Assembly (NCBI RefSeq): GCF_003692965.1
Contig: NZ_REHC01000007.1
Coordinates: 1 to 64,000, forward strand
Direction: 5' to 3'
From: Lactobacillus sp. ESL0246
GTDB taxonomy: Bacteria; Bacillota; Bacilli; Lactobacillales; Lactobacillaceae
Length of the DNA: 64,000 nt
Shown: one piece after another, positions 35,191 to 44,801 of the stretch
Numbering within the stretch: position 1 is the stretch's first letter
Layout: every line of letters starts with the position of its first letter
Program-made: the position numbers and the translations under genes
Notes under the pieces: model-generated
What the model saw: only the letters and a program-made list of their open reading frames with translations
Told to the model about the DNA's origin: nothing
Database searches by the model: none

Positions 35191-35647
35191 TTTTTTGTTC
35201 ACCTTCATCAATAAATAGAAGATAAAGAAATACAAGAATAATTCCAATAGTAATTGCCGCATCAGCTATATTAAAAATATTAAATTGAATAAAATCTACT
35301 TGAATCATATCAATCACATACTTTAGATGGATCCGATCAATTAAGTTGCCAATTATTCCCCCTAATACAAGAGCAATTCCCCAATTAAAAGTTTTACTGT
35401 TATATTTATTTTTAAAGAGAAAACAAATGCAAACAATAATTGCAAAAAAACTAATTATGTAAAAGAAGACCATTTGTCCAGTTAAAATATTCCAAGCTGC
35501 TCCGTTGTTTTGAACATATGTAAAAGAGAGAATTGCAGGAATTATTTGATGAATTTCTCCAATATGGTAAGTAGCAGCTATATAACTCTTAAGAATTTGG
35601 TCTGCCACCACAACAATGAATGTGATGATTAAATAGAAAAATTGCAT
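35180..35647 (-). CDS. lspA: Lipoprotein signal peptidase (signal peptidase II)
   Basis: Membrane aspartyl protease that removes signal peptides from prolipoproteins. The 155-residue protein has four membrane segments and the conserved boxes ADQILKSYI, VQNNGAAWNIL, GGIIGNLIDRI and FNIFNIADAAITIG. The aspartates of the last two boxes form the catalytic pair. It starts six bases after the fhs stop, so fhs, lspA, rluD, carA and carB can be one transcript. Confidence 0.95.
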   Translation of the reverse strand: MQFFYLIITFIVVVADQILKSYIAATYHIGEIHQIIPAILSFTYVQNNGAAWNILTGQMVFFYIISFFAIIVCICFLFKNKYNSKTFNWGIALVLGGIIGNLIDRIHLKYVIDMIQVDFIQFNIFNIADAAITIGIILVFLYLLFIDEGEQKNVG

Positions 35648-35653
35648 AGCTGT

Positions 35654-37330
35654 TTAAAATAACCCACTAATTTTACCGTCATTATCAACATCAATATCAA
35701 GAGCTGCTGGATGTTTTGGTAGTCCCGGCATATCTAAAACATGACCAGTAGTGATTACAATAAACCCTGCCCCATTCTTTAGACTAGCACCTTTAACATG
35801 TAAGGTGAAATTAGTGGGCGCACCTAATAACTTTTGATCATCTGTAAATGAATATTGTGTTTTAGCAATAATAATTGGCAATTTATCTTTTCCAAGCTTT
35901 TCTAAAGCTAAAATATCTTTTTCTGCTTGTGCGCTGTATTCAACATTCTTAGCATGATAAATTTGCTCTGCCACTTTTTGAATTTTTATTTTAACCGGAT
36001 CAGTTTTTTGATAGGTTGGTTGTAGATGAGCTTGATTTGAATTTGCAAGATCAACTACTGCTTTAGCTGCTTCAATTCCACCTTTTGATCCTTGTTCGTG
36101 ATAATTAACAACTAAAGCTTGTAATCCGTGTTTTTTTACTAGGTCTTGTAATAGTTTTAATTCGTTAGCACTATCACTAGCAAAGTGATTAATAAGCACA
36201 ATGACTGGAATATTATAGTTACGCATGTTATTCATGTGGCGTTCAAGATTTTGGAATCCAGTGCGTAAAGAAGTAAGATTTTCTTCATTAAGATGTTCAG
36301 TAGAATGTTCAGCTTGGTATTTTAGCGCCCGAATTGTTGCAACAACAACACATGCATCAGGCTTTTTGGCTAAATTTTCACTCACAAAATCCATGAATTT
36401 CTGACCACCAAGATCACTACCAAATCCGGCTTCGGTTAATACATAATCACTTAAATGAAGAGCTAAGTTCGTAGCCATAACAGAATTTGCACCATGAGCA
36501 ATATTAGCAAAAGGACCACCATGAACTAATGCTGGTGTGTGTTCCATAGTTTGGACTAAATTAGGCTTTAATGCATTAGAAAGTAGAGCGGCAATTGCAC
36601 CTTCAAAACCTAGATCTTTCACATATACGGGAGTATTATCTTTTGTGTATCCAATAAGCATTAAGCCGATCCGTTTTTTTAGATCGTTAATATCAGTGGC
36701 TAAACACAAAATCGCCATTAATTCATTGGCAACGGTAATTGCAAAGCTGGATTTATGTTCAACACCATTGAATTTTGACCCTTGTCCAATAGTAATTGAG
36801 CGTAAACTACGATCATTGACATCAATTCCCCGTTTTAATAATATTTTGTTAGGATCAAGACCGATTTCGTTACCTTGATAAATGTAATTGTCAACAAGTG
36901 CTGCCAAAGTATCAATAGCTGAAGTTAATGCATGCATATCTCCAGTAAAATGAAGATTAATATCCTCCATCGGAATAACTTGAGCAAGTCCACCACCTGT
37001 TGCCCCACCTTTTAAACCAAAGACCGGTCCCATTGATGGTTCACGCAAAGTAATCATTGTCTTTTGATGTAACTGATTATTAATTGCGTCACCTAACCCA
37101 ATGGTCATTGTTGATTTGCCCTCACCTGCTGGTGTGGGAGAAATTGATGTTACTAAAATTAGCTTTCCTAATTGCTTTTTACTAGAAACTTGTTTAATAG
37201 TTTGCCAATTTATTTTAGCTTTATCGTTACCATAAAATTCAAGATCATTTTCATTTAAACCAACTTTAGCGGCTATTTCGTTAATAGGTAATGCGTGGGA
37301 TTCTTGTGCAAGTTGAATATCTGTTTTCAT
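35654..37330 (-). CDS. fhs: Formate-tetrahydrofolate ligase
   Basis: Makes 10-formyl-tetrahydrofolate from formate, THF and ATP. The 558-residue protein has the ATP-binding loop [14 protein letters not shown], the hallmark [20 protein letters not shown] and FTGDMHAL, and [15 protein letters not shown]. About 140 bases of leader precede it, with TATAAT on the - strand (37432-37427) as a likely -10 element and a strong Shine-Dalgarno-like AAAGGAGG at 37410-37403 that is too far from the fhs start to serve it. No THF riboswitch fold was recognised. Confidence 0.95.
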   Translation of the reverse strand: MKTDIQLAQESHALPINEIAAKVGLNENDLEFYGNDKAKINWQTIKQVSSKKQLGKLILVTSISPTPAGEGKSTMTIGLGDAINNQLHQKTMITLREPSMGPVFGLKGGATGGGLAQVIPMEDINLHFTGDMHALTSAIDTLAALVDNYIYQGNEIGLDPNKILLKRGIDVNDRSLRSITIGQGSKFNGVEHKSSFAITVANELMAILCLATDINDLKKRIGLMLIGYTKDNTPVYVKDLGFEGAIAALLSNALKPNLVQTMEHTPALVHGGPFANIAHGANSVMATNLALHLSDYVLTEAGFGSDLGGQKFMDFVSENLAKKPDACVVVATIRALKYQAEHSTEHLNEENLTSLRTGFQNLERHMNNMRNYNIPVIVLINHFASDSANELKLLQDLVKKHGLQALVVNYHEQGSKGGIEAAKAVVDLANSNQAHLQPTYQKTDPVKIKIQKVAEQIYHAKNVEYSAQAEKDILALEKLGKDKLPIIIAKTQYSFTDDQKLLGAPTNFTLHVKGASLKNGAGFIVITTGHVLDMPGLPKHPAALDIDVDNDGKISGLF

Positions 37331-37470
37331 TGCGCATGCCTCTTTCTATAAAAATCAAATTATCATTTTTCAAAGTCTCTTTTCATGATTAGAATTTAAA
37401 AACCTCCTTTGATTTAGACAAACTTTATTATAACAAATTTTGATTATTACCAATAAGATTTGTTAAATTG

Positions 37471-37806
37471 TTACTTTTTTTCAATGCGTAGTAAATAGTA
37501 TTTTTCTATATCAGTTACTCTTATTCTATATATTTTGAACCAGTAATGTTGAGAGTACAACTTAGGTTTATTAGCAGTAATTATTTTTGATTTAAACGGC
37601 AATTTTAAACTCTGAGCATTCCAATACGAATTGAAATAAGTATAAATAATTAATAAAACAAATATTACCATACAAATAATTGCTGGGTAGCAAATTACTT
37701 TAGTTCCTTCAAAAGCAAAAATCCAGCTTAAAAAAAATATGATTAACAGCCAACTAAAATATATAAGGCCAACACGGCCTAGTATCACAAAGTGTTTTTT
37801 TCTCAT
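37471..37806 (-). CDS. Hypothetical small membrane protein
   Basis: A 111-residue protein with two membrane segments (about residues 10-31 and 37-57), then a basic C-terminal domain of about 50 residues ending RIRVTDIEKYYLLRIEKK. No family is recognised. It lies 15 bases downstream of the metallophosphoesterase gene on the same strand and could be part of that operon. Confidence 0.6.
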   Translation of the reverse strand: MRKKHFVILGRVGLIYFSWLLIIFFLSWIFAFEGTKVICYPAIICMVIFVLLIIYTYFNSYWNAQSLKLPFKSKIITANKPKLYSQHYWFKIYRIRVTDIEKYYLLRIEKK

Positions 37807-37821
37807 TAACAGCCTCTAAAT

Positions 37822-39042
37822 TTAATATTTTATTTCAGAAACTAAATTTGTGTGTTCTGTTGTGTCATATAAAGTTTTCAAATACTCACTGAATCTTGGA
37901 CGTTCTTGTAAAAGTGTTTGAAATGCAGTTGATGAATAAAGGTGATTAAGTTGACTTCTACTAATATGATTATGTCCCGTGAAATAATTATAATTCATCT
38001 CAATCAGCAACTTGTTAACTGGCTGAAACTTTCTGTCAGCTAATGGATCTTTTTGATCTGAATTTTTAGACAAATTTCGTAACTGAATTTTTTTCAAATA
38101 CTCATGAAAATGTGTTAATACATAATTTTGACGTTGCTTTTTTGTTAAAAAAGGAATCATATTAAATTTTTTTCTGTCATAGCGCACAGAGGTTGGACTA
38201 ACTTTCACGACACCAAATGCCTGATCATATGAGCAAAAACTAGAAGTTACAATTTCAGTAGTAGGTGTTAATTTTTGAGGGCCGATAATATTCTGGGCAT
38301 GGATATGGCCAGAAAAGACCACTTTCACATTATACTGCTGACACAATTGTCTGATTGCTGGTGCATTGTCAAGCACGAATCCTTGGTTAACAGCAGGGTT
38401 GTGAACATATAGGTTATGGTGCATGAACAACAACGGTCGTAAATGGTGACTATGAGCGTATTCTAGTTGCTTTTTAAGCCAAGAAAGTTGCTTAGTACCA
38501 ATCTTGCCAGCAGTTTTAGGTGCTCCAGAGGCCGGCTTATAACCATAGGTATTGGAATCTAGCAAAAGTAGTAAATATTGCGGATTCAGTTGCACACTGT
38601 AAGCTAATGAATTATTATCTTTGTCCAATGCACAGTCATAGGACAAAGTAAAAATTTGTTGCCAATTATCAGGACTAATTTGCTTAGCGTAAAGTTGTTG
38701 GTTATCTTTAAATTTTCTTGCCCAACCGTCAAAAATATCGTGGTTTCCGGGAAGCAATAATATCTTTGTATCAGTTAATTTGCTAAAAATTTCTTGAAAG
38801 CGTAGCGCTGATAACAGTTCGCCATTAAATGTTACATCACCAGTAACTATAATTGCTGAAGGCTTTTTTTCATTAGCCATTTTGCAAAAAGCTGTCAACG
38901 CAACTTCTTGGTAATTTAGGTCTTTTCCTTGGCTTGTATCCTGTATTAATTTGAAAGCTTTGCCATTATCGTGAAGACTATCAGCAATTAGATGTGTATC
39001 TGTAATTACCCAAAACTCGGTATTTAAATCATTTGAAATCAT
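37822..39042 (-). CDS. Calcineurin-like metallophosphoesterase
   Basis: A 406-residue phosphoesterase. Metal-binding motifs are VITDTHLI, IIVTGDVTFNG, LLPGNHDIF, MHHN and FSGHIHAQNI. The C-terminal 120 residues are helical and specific to a Gram-positive subgroup. The frame is open to 39177, but this overlaps rlmL. The ATG at 39042 places the start within the last codons of rlmL, a usual coupling arrangement. The substrate is unknown, and no signal peptide is visible. Confidence 0.85.
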   Translation of the reverse strand: MISNDLNTEFWVITDTHLIADSLHDNGKAFKLIQDTSQGKDLNYQEVALTAFCKMANEKKPSAIIVTGDVTFNGELLSALRFQEIFSKLTDTKILLLPGNHDIFDGWARKFKDNQQLYAKQISPDNWQQIFTLSYDCALDKDNNSLAYSVQLNPQYLLLLLDSNTYGYKPASGAPKTAGKIGTKQLSWLKKQLEYAHSHHLRPLLFMHHNLYVHNPAVNQGFVLDNAPAIRQLCQQYNVKVVFSGHIHAQNIIGPQKLTPTTEIVTSSFCSYDQAFGVVKVSPTSVRYDRKKFNMIPFLTKKQRQNYVLTHFHEYLKKIQLRNLSKNSDQKDPLADRKFQPVNKLLIEMNYNYFTGHNHISRSQLNHLYSSTAFQTLLQERPRFSEYLKTLYDTTEHTNLVSEIKY

Positions 39043-40162
39043 TTCTATTAGACCAATATTGATAAAAATCAACTCGTAAATTTCCATTAAATAATTTACG
39101 CTTCTTTGTTGCACTTTTACCAAAAAACTTTTCAAAATCTGGGTCGCCCACCAAATAATATTGACTAAAACTATCATACTTTAGCAAGGCTTCCCCCATT
39201 TGCGTAAACAATGCTTCCGCAGACTGTTTGTCTTTTAATCGTTTACCATATGGTGGATTAGTAATTATTATTCCATTAGTCATTTCAGTAGTAAAATCCT
39301 TAATGGCAATTTGTTTAAAGTAAATATCTTGCAAAACACCAGCATTATTTGCATTTAGTTTTGCAATTTCTAAAATTGATTGATCAATATCGCTTGCCCA
39401 AATAGGTTGTTGTAAAGGTTTGATTTGTGCTTTGGCCTCAATTAAGGCATTTTTGTGCAAAGTAGGATCGAACCAATCAAAATTATCAAAAGCAAATTGT
39501 CGCCATGAACCTGGGGCAATATTTTTTCCAATTAGTGCTGCTTCAATTGCTAAGGTACCCGAACCAGTCATAGGATCAATTAGAGGGTGGCTACCATCAT
39601 AAGGTGTTAATTTAAGTAACCCGGCAGCAAAGTTTTCTTTTAATGGTGCACCACCATGCTCAATTCGGTAACCGCGCTTAAATAAACTTTCCCCACTCGT
39701 ATCAAGTGAGATACGAGCTGTATCTTTATAAAGGTGTACGTCAAGTGGGTAGACATTTCCACTTTCTGGTAAAAAGCCACGACGATGATATTGATCAGAC
39801 ATTTTATTGACGATTGCCTTTTTGACAATTGATTGAATCCCAGGTTCGGAATGAAGCTTTGAACGGACGGATCGTCCTTGAACTGGGAATTTAGCATCAA
39901 CTGGCAGTAACTCTGCCCAATCAATTTCATAAACGTTGTTATACAGTGTTTCAAAATCTATTGCTTTAAATTCTTTTAACAATATTTTAACTCGGTCTGC
40001 TGTTCGTAACCATAGATTTGTTTTAACGATATCCCTCTGACTACCTTTAAAAAACACACGCCCATTTTCAGTTCTTGTGTCATACCCTAAAGACTGTAAT
40101 TCTTTGGCCACCACGCTCTCAAAGCCCGCGCCCATGGTTGCGTATAATTGATATTTTTCCAT
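39029..40162 (-). CDS. THUMP-domain 23S rRNA guanine methyltransferase (RlmL N-terminal type, YpsC)
   Basis: A 377-residue class I SAM-dependent methyltransferase with an N-terminal ferredoxin-like/THUMP region (about residues 1-160) and a Rossmann methyltransferase domain containing DPMTGSGTLAIEAALI and the catalytic TNPPYGKRL. Next to rnpB and gpsB it is the counterpart of B. subtilis YpsC. The E. coli RlmL C-terminal RlmK part is absent, as usual in Firmicutes. Confidence 0.9.
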   Translation of the reverse strand: MEKYQLYATMGAGFESVVAKELQSLGYDTRTENGRVFFKGSQRDIVKTNLWLRTADRVKILLKEFKAIDFETLYNNVYEIDWAELLPVDAKFPVQGRSVRSKLHSEPGIQSIVKKAIVNKMSDQYHRRGFLPESGNVYPLDVHLYKDTARISLDTSGESLFKRGYRIEHGGAPLKENFAAGLLKLTPYDGSHPLIDPMTGSGTLAIEAALIGKNIAPGSWRQFAFDNFDWFDPTLHKNALIEAKAQIKPLQQPIWASDIDQSILEIAKLNANNAGVLQDIYFKQIAIKDFTTEMTNGIIITNPPYGKRLKDKQSAEALFTQMGEALLKYDSFSQYYLVGDPDFEKFFGKSATKKRKLFNGNLRVDFYQYWSNRNDFK

Positions 40163-40181
40163 TAATTGTCTCTTTCATTTT

Positions 40182-40216
40182 AAAAAAGCGTTGAGCCTTT
40201 TTAAAAGCTCAACGCT
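40182..40216 (-). terminator. Terminator of the RNase P RNA gene
   Basis: A perfect 10-bp GC-rich stem (AGCGTTGAGC/GCTCAACGCT) with a 10-nt loop is followed by TTTTTT on the - strand, directly after the rnpB 3' end. Confidence 0.85.
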
Positions 40217-40220
40217 GCCA

Positions 40221-40600
40221 GTGTAAATTTTTATAAGCCACGTTCTGTTCAAATGATTTTGGCAAAATCACCTTTAGCAGCCATCTATCTTTGCTATTAA
40301 AAATAACAATCTAACCTTTAGTTCATTTTCTTAGGTTTAGACGCCCCCACCAAGTTTGGGTTGCACGCTCGCAGGGTTTACCTCGTTCCACCGATAACGT
40401 TTCCATTACCGCTTCGTCACTGTGGCACTTTTCAGAATATTCATGCATATTTTAAAAAACTTAGCATTTTTTTCGCCGTGATAAAAATCCTTTAGTTTGT
40501 TAGACTAAATACGATCACTACAAGCATCGCAGCTTGTGCGTGCGTGGACTTTCCTCAGCTCAATCTAACAGACTGAACCGCGACTGCTCAAAATTTACAC
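40221..40600 (-). ncRNA. rnpB: RNase P RNA (type B)
   Basis: The catalytic RNA of RNase P, which trims tRNA 5' ends. On the - strand the universal element GAGGAAAGTCCACGC is near the 5' end and ACAGAACGTGGCTTA is near the 3' end. The ends pair as helix P1 (GTGTAAATTTT with AAAATTTACAC), which sets the boundaries to within a few bases. The length of about 380 nt suits the Bacillus type. The location between gpsB and rlmL is the same as in B. subtilis. Confidence 0.93.
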
Positions 40601-40608
40601 CAACGAAA

Positions 40609-40636
40609 ATTATACCAAAGCTACCTACTTTTGCAA
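40609..40636 (-). promoter_or_regulatory. Promoter of rnpB
   Basis: TATAAT (40614-40609) with TTGCAA (40636-40631) 16 bp upstream on the - strand. The -35 lies within the last codons of gpsB, and the -10 ends nine bases before the predicted RNA 5' end. Confidence 0.6.
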
Positions 40637-41080
40637 CCCATATACTCGTTGCTCAAGATTATATACCTTTCGTTCCAATGCAGAAATTCTTTGAATTATT
40701 GCCATATTTGTCGAGCTTTCAGTTTGAGGTGCTTCGTTTATTAGAGGACTATATAATCCTGAGTAATTTTGTTTTGGTGAACTATAACTATAAGTTGGTA
40801 TAGTATCCTTAACGTCACTGTGAGTGGCATCATTAGCTGGTTTAACTTTAAGTACCTCTTCTTTTTTTTGACGTTGATCGTTCATTAACTCGCCTTGAAG
40901 TTTACCAATTTGACCATATAAATCTTCAATAATTTGTTCAAATGTATCATAATCAGCAATTACCTTATCCAGGAACGCATCAACTTCGTCAGGATCAATA
41001 CCCTTAACCTTAGTTCTAAATTGCTTTTTTAAGATATCTTGTGTTGATAACTGGATATCATTTAAATCTGCCATAAGCAT
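40625..41080 (-). CDS. gpsB: Cell cycle protein GpsB
   Basis: A DivIVA-like cytoplasmic protein that coordinates septal and peripheral wall synthesis, and interacts with class A penicillin-binding proteins. The N-terminal lipid- and protein-binding domain reads LSTQDILKKQFRTKVKGIDPDEVDAFLDKVIADYDTF, followed by a coiled coil, an unstructured linker (residues 75-125) and a short C-terminal helix that forms trimers. It starts at ATG 41080, five bases after AAAGGAG; an ATG two codons later is possible. ponA, whose product is a known kind of partner, is 1.3 kb away. Confidence 0.93.
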   Translation of the reverse strand: MLMADLNDIQLSTQDILKKQFRTKVKGIDPDEVDAFLDKVIADYDTFEQIIEDLYGQIGKLQGELMNDQRQKKEEVLKVKPANDATHSDVKDTIPTYSYSSPKQNYSGLYSPLINEAPQTESSTNMAIIQRISALERKVYNLEQRVYGLQK

Positions 41081-41166
41081 GACAACTCCTTTGTTAATCT
41101 TCTCTATTTTAGCAAAAAGTTTAGTTGCTTAAAACCTCTAAAGCAACTTTAGGAAAAGCTTTAAAA

Positions 41167-41736
41167 TTACTTTTCAAAATAATTATCTTTTTGCTTAGAT
41201 TGAAATTCTTCTGCTGCATCTTGTAAATCGTAAAAATCTATTAATTCTAAAGGATAATCTTTGCTTACTTGGTATTGTTTGATTAACTCATAATCAAATT
41301 TAGGTTTACCTAAATGATCAGGATCATATACCATTAATGCTTCATCTGTATGCATTAGCATGAAATTTTGATAATTTCGTAACTGTACCGAACCTTGATA
41401 AGGTTTATTTGAAGTAGAAGCAAAAAAGTCAACTTTACTTTGCAATTGCGCAAAATCTTTTTGATGCTTCTCATTCCATCGATGTGCAAAGTCTTCATAG
41501 GGAACGATAATTGAAATTTGCAGTGGATATTTCTCTCGTAATTCAAGGGCTACTTCACACGCCCATTGATCAACCCCAAGATTTGCTCCTGTGATCAGCC
41601 AATCAAGCCGATTATTTTCGAGCAAGGTGATTAATCGTTCTTTAAGTGCAAACTTAATTATTTCTATTTTGGGATCTTTATCACCAAAAGTATTTAATTC
41701 AAAATTTCGATATCCCGTGACCCATAGACGTTGCAT
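41167..41736 (-). CDS. ypsA: DUF1273 / YpsA-like SLOG protein
   Basis: A 189-residue protein of the YpsA family with a SLOG nucleotide-binding fold (MQRLWVTGYRNFELN, WLITGANLGVDQWACEVAL, PYEDFAHRWNE, LMVYDPD). In B. subtilis and S. aureus YpsA is linked to cell division. The location upstream of gpsB and divergent from recU-ponA agrees with that. Confidence 0.9.
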   Translation of the reverse strand: MQRLWVTGYRNFELNTFGDKDPKIEIIKFALKERLITLLENNRLDWLITGANLGVDQWACEVALELREKYPLQISIIVPYEDFAHRWNEKHQKDFAQLQSKVDFFASTSNKPYQGSVQLRNYQNFMLMHTDEALMVYDPDHLGKPKFDYELIKQYQVSKDYPLELIDFYDLQDAAEEFQSKQKDNYFEK

Positions 41737-41805
41737 TGTGAAAGAGATGGCTCCTTGTTCAAAAATTTTCCCTTTATTGCTATAATGCTAACAGGAGTGA
41801 GAAAG

Positions 41806-42438
41806 ATGGTCAAATATCCAAATGGTAGTTCTGCTGTTTTTTTTAAATCAGCAAACGAATCTGAACTCAGAAAAAAATATAATCATCGAAAAAATATTGA
41901 TTTTTCCGATCGCGGTATGAACCTCGAACAAATGATTAACGAATCAAATAAATATTATCGGATAAAAGAAATAGCAGTTGTTCATAAAAAACCAACTCCA
42001 ATTCAAATTGTAAAAGTTGACTACCCTAAGCGGTCCAGGGCTGTAATTAAAGAAGCATATTTTCGTCAGGAATCTACAACAGATTATAATGGGGTATACG
42101 ATGGTTACTATTTAGACTTTGAGGCTAAAGAAACTAAAAATAAAACTAATTTCCCATTAAAAAACTTTCATGAACATCAAATCGTTCACCTAGCAGAATG
42201 CTTGAAGCAAAAAGGGATTTGCTTTACAATTATTGGCTTTACGAGTCTAAATCGTTATTTTGCTACTCCAGCAAATAGGATTGTTAAGGCTTGGTGGAAG
42301 AAAGATAGAAGTTCATTAACTTTAAAAGAAATAAAGGATTGGTCAGTCGAAATTGAAAGTGGCTTTCAACCTACCCTACCTTATTTGAAAGCTGTCGATC
42401 AATTTATTGCAGATAGGAAAGCAAATAATGGCAGATAA
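41806..42438 (+). CDS. recU: Holliday junction resolvase RecU
   Basis: Endonuclease that cuts Holliday junctions. The 210-residue protein has the early motif NRG-like FSDRGMNLEQMINESNKYY, the catalytic cluster STTDYNGVYDGYYLDFEAKETKNKTNFPL and NFHEHQIVHL. The frame opens at 41731 inside ypsA on the other strand, but AGGAG eight bases ahead supports ATG 41806. TATAAT at 41781-41786 is a likely -10 element. Its end overlaps ponA by 11 bp. Confidence 0.93.
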   Translation: MVKYPNGSSAVFFKSANESELRKKYNHRKNIDFSDRGMNLEQMINESNKYYRIKEIAVVHKKPTPIQIVKVDYPKRSRAVIKEAYFRQESTTDYNGVYDGYYLDFEAKETKNKTNFPLKNFHEHQIVHLAECLKQKGICFTIIGFTSLNRYFATPANRIVKAWWKKDRSSLTLKEIKDWSVEIESGFQPTLPYLKAVDQFIADRKANNGR

Positions 42439-44749
42439 AAATTATGGCTCAAACAATGAACGTGAATCTCGAAAAAAATACAGACAAAATTTGCCTAAAC
42501 CTTTTTGGCAAAAAGCAATTAAATGGTTCTTTCTAGTCGTATTTCTGTTGCTACTTTCAGGCGTTGGAATATTTGCTTATTACGCCAAAGATGCTCCAAA
42601 TATTAGTCAATCTCAGTTAGAAAGTGGCGGGTCATCTGGGATATATTCGACTAATGGTAAATTTATCTTATCCTTAGGTTCAGAAAAAAGAATTTATGTT
42701 AAAGATAGTTCTGATTTACAACTTTTAAAAGACGCAATTGTTTCAGTTGAGGATAAACGTTTTTATCGAGATAAGCTTGGTATTGATCCAATTAGAATTA
42801 TTAGTTCGATGTTACTTAATGCTAAAAGCAATAGTATTTCAGCTGGTGGATCCACTATCACGCAACAATTAGTTAAATTAACAGTTTTTTCGACTGATGC
42901 CTCACAAAGAACATTTAAACGTAAAGCTCAGGAAGCGTGGCTTGCCATGAGAATACAACGTGAATATACTCATGATGAAATCTTAGAATTTTATATTAAT
43001 AAGGTTTACATGAATTATGGTAATTATGGTATTGGTACCGCAGCTAATTACTATTATGGCAAAAAAATTGGCGAATTAGATTTAGCACAAACTGCTTTAT
43101 TAGCGGGTATACCGAACAGACCAACATCATATAATCCATATGTATATCCAAAGTATGCAAAGTATCGACGTGATATTGTGTTAAAAGCGATGCTTGATAA
43201 TAAAAAAATTTCACAAGAGCAGTATGATAACGCACGCCATGAAAATATAAAAAAGGGATTAATATATCATAATCAAAGAAATCAATCTAATCTACGAAAA
43301 ATTGATGATCCATATATTAAAGAAGCGATTGCAGAGGTTAAATCTAAAGGTTTTGACCCTTACCGCGACAATTTAAAGATTACTGTTAACATTGATCAAA
43401 AAGCGCAGAACAAACTCTATCAGTTGGCCAACAGCGGTGAAATACCATTTACTGATGATAAGATGCAGATTGGTGCTTCAGTAATTGATCCAAGTAACGG
43501 ACATGTTGTTGCAATTATCGGTGGACGTAAATTGCCCTCTACAGTTCAACTAGGACTTGACCGAGCAGTACAAACAAGTCGTTCAACCGGATCTTCAATT
43601 AAACCAGTTTTAGACTATGCGCCAGCAATTGAATACTTGAATTGGTCAACAGCAAAAATGATTGATGATAGCAAATACATTTATCCAGGTACAAATGTTC
43701 AATTATACGATTGGGATAATAAATATGACGGTATGATGACAATACGACATGCATTAGAACAATCACGAAATGTACCAGCAGTTAAAACCTTAAAAGAAGT
43801 TGGCGTGCCACGAGCATCAAAGTTTGCTGATAAAATGGGGATTAACGTCCCATCAAGTTCAGGTTTATCTGTTGCAATTGGTGCACAAGCATCTAGCTTA
43901 CAAATGGCAGGAGCTTTTAGCGCGTTTGCATCAATGGGTGTTTATCATAAGCCTCAATTTGTTTCTAAAATTGAAACGCCAGATGGTTTAACGAGAAATT
44001 ATGACTCCGCAGGTATACGAGTTATGAGTAAATCGACAGCATATATGATTACGGATATGCTCAAAGGTGTAATCACACATGGCTCTGGCACTAATGCTAG
44101 AATTGATGGCTTGCACCATGCCGGAAAAACTGGTTCTGTTAAGTATTCTGAAGAAGATCTTGCGCGCTATCCAAGCTATGCTGCTACACCTAAGGATTCA
44201 TGGTTTGTTGGATATACTCAAAGATATTCAATTGGCGTTTGGACTGGTTATGATAATTTACGAGATGGAACAATTGCAGGGATCGGGCAACAATCGGCAC
44301 AACTATTTTATAAAAGTATGATGTCCTATTTAATGCAAAACAAAGAAAATGAAGATTGGCAGAAACCGAATTCAGTTATTCGTGCAAAGATTGCGCATAA
44401 CTCTAATCCACCAGAAGTTTCTTCAACTGGGGATTGGCAGCTATTTGTTCGTGGGCATGCTCCAGCTGGAATTATTGATGATAGTAGTGAGTATGATGAC
44501 GAAGATGAACAAACAGATACTAACAATTCAACTCCGAATACTGTTGTGTCCAACCCCCCAGCAACTGAACAAAAGAGTATAAACGAACCCACTACTCAAA
44601 ATAGAAATTTTCAACATAATTTAGGAGAAAAAGATCGAAAATATCAAAAGCCCGATGATAGTTCTGCAAAGTCTGGCCAGATTAATACTGAAAATAAAAG
44701 TTCTAAAGATAATCACACAGCAACATTGAACGATAATCATGATCATTAA
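42428..44749 (+). CDS. ponA: Class A penicillin-binding protein 1A
   Basis: Bifunctional murein synthase. The short cytoplasmic N-terminus is followed by a membrane anchor (about residues 30-52), a GT51 glycosyltransferase domain (VEDKRFYRDKLGIDPIRI, GGSTITQQLVKLT) and a transpeptidase domain with catalytic STGSSIKP, SRNVPA and KTGSVKY. The last 100 residues are a low-complexity, Ser/Asn/Asp-rich tail. The in-frame start at 42407 lacks a ribosome binding site. ATG 42428, after AGGAAA, gives 773 residues and overlaps recU. Confidence 0.95.
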   Translation: MADKNYGSNNERESRKKYRQNLPKPFWQKAIKWFFLVVFLLLLSGVGIFAYYAKDAPNISQSQLESGGSSGIYSTNGKFILSLGSEKRIYVKDSSDLQLLKDAIVSVEDKRFYRDKLGIDPIRIISSMLLNAKSNSISAGGSTITQQLVKLTVFSTDASQRTFKRKAQEAWLAMRIQREYTHDEILEFYINKVYMNYGNYGIGTAANYYYGKKIGELDLAQTALLAGIPNRPTSYNPYVYPKYAKYRRDIVLKAMLDNKKISQEQYDNARHENIKKGLIYHNQRNQSNLRKIDDPYIKEAIAEVKSKGFDPYRDNLKITVNIDQKAQNKLYQLANSGEIPFTDDKMQIGASVIDPSNGHVVAIIGGRKLPSTVQLGLDRAVQTSRSTGSSIKPVLDYAPAIEYLNWSTAKMIDDSKYIYPGTNVQLYDWDNKYDGMMTIRHALEQSRNVPAVKTLKEVGVPRASKFADKMGINVPSSSGLSVAIGAQASSLQMAGAFSAFASMGVYHKPQFVSKIETPDGLTRNYDSAGIRVMSKSTAYMITDMLKGVITHGSGTNARIDGLHHAGKTGSVKYSEEDLARYPSYAATPKDSWFVGYTQRYSIGVWTGYDNLRDGTIAGIGQQSAQLFYKSMMSYLMQNKENEDWQKPNSVIRAKIAHNSNPPEVSSTGDWQLFVRGHAPAGIIDDSSEYDDEDEQTDTNNSTPNTVVSNPPATEQKSINEPTTQNRNFQHNLGEKDRKYQKPDDSSAKSGQINTENKSSKDNHTATLNDNHDH

Positions 44750-44752
44750 TTC

Positions 44753-44790
44753 AAAAACGGTGATTTTTATAAAAAATCACCGTTTTTTTT
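44753..44790 (+). terminator. Terminator of recU-ponA
   Basis: A 16-bp perfect stem (AAAAACGGTGATTTTT and complement) with a 3-nt loop and eight T residues, between the convergent ponA and nth genes. It may work for both. Confidence 0.88.
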
Positions 44791-44801
44791 TAGGAATAAT
44801 A

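Noticed and set aside
36537-36878. 113-codon + strand frame opposite fhs
   Set aside because: Antisense shadow of a strongly conserved enzyme.
37331-37470. Possible THF riboswitch or leader peptide upstream of fhs
   Set aside because: No recognisable THF-I consensus. The 7-codon frame MKRDFEK is 16 bases from AAAGGAGG, too far for initiation.
40534-40803. 89-codon + strand frame over rnpB and gpsB
   Set aside because: It lies antisense to the RNase P RNA and to gpsB and has no ribosome binding site; shadow frame.
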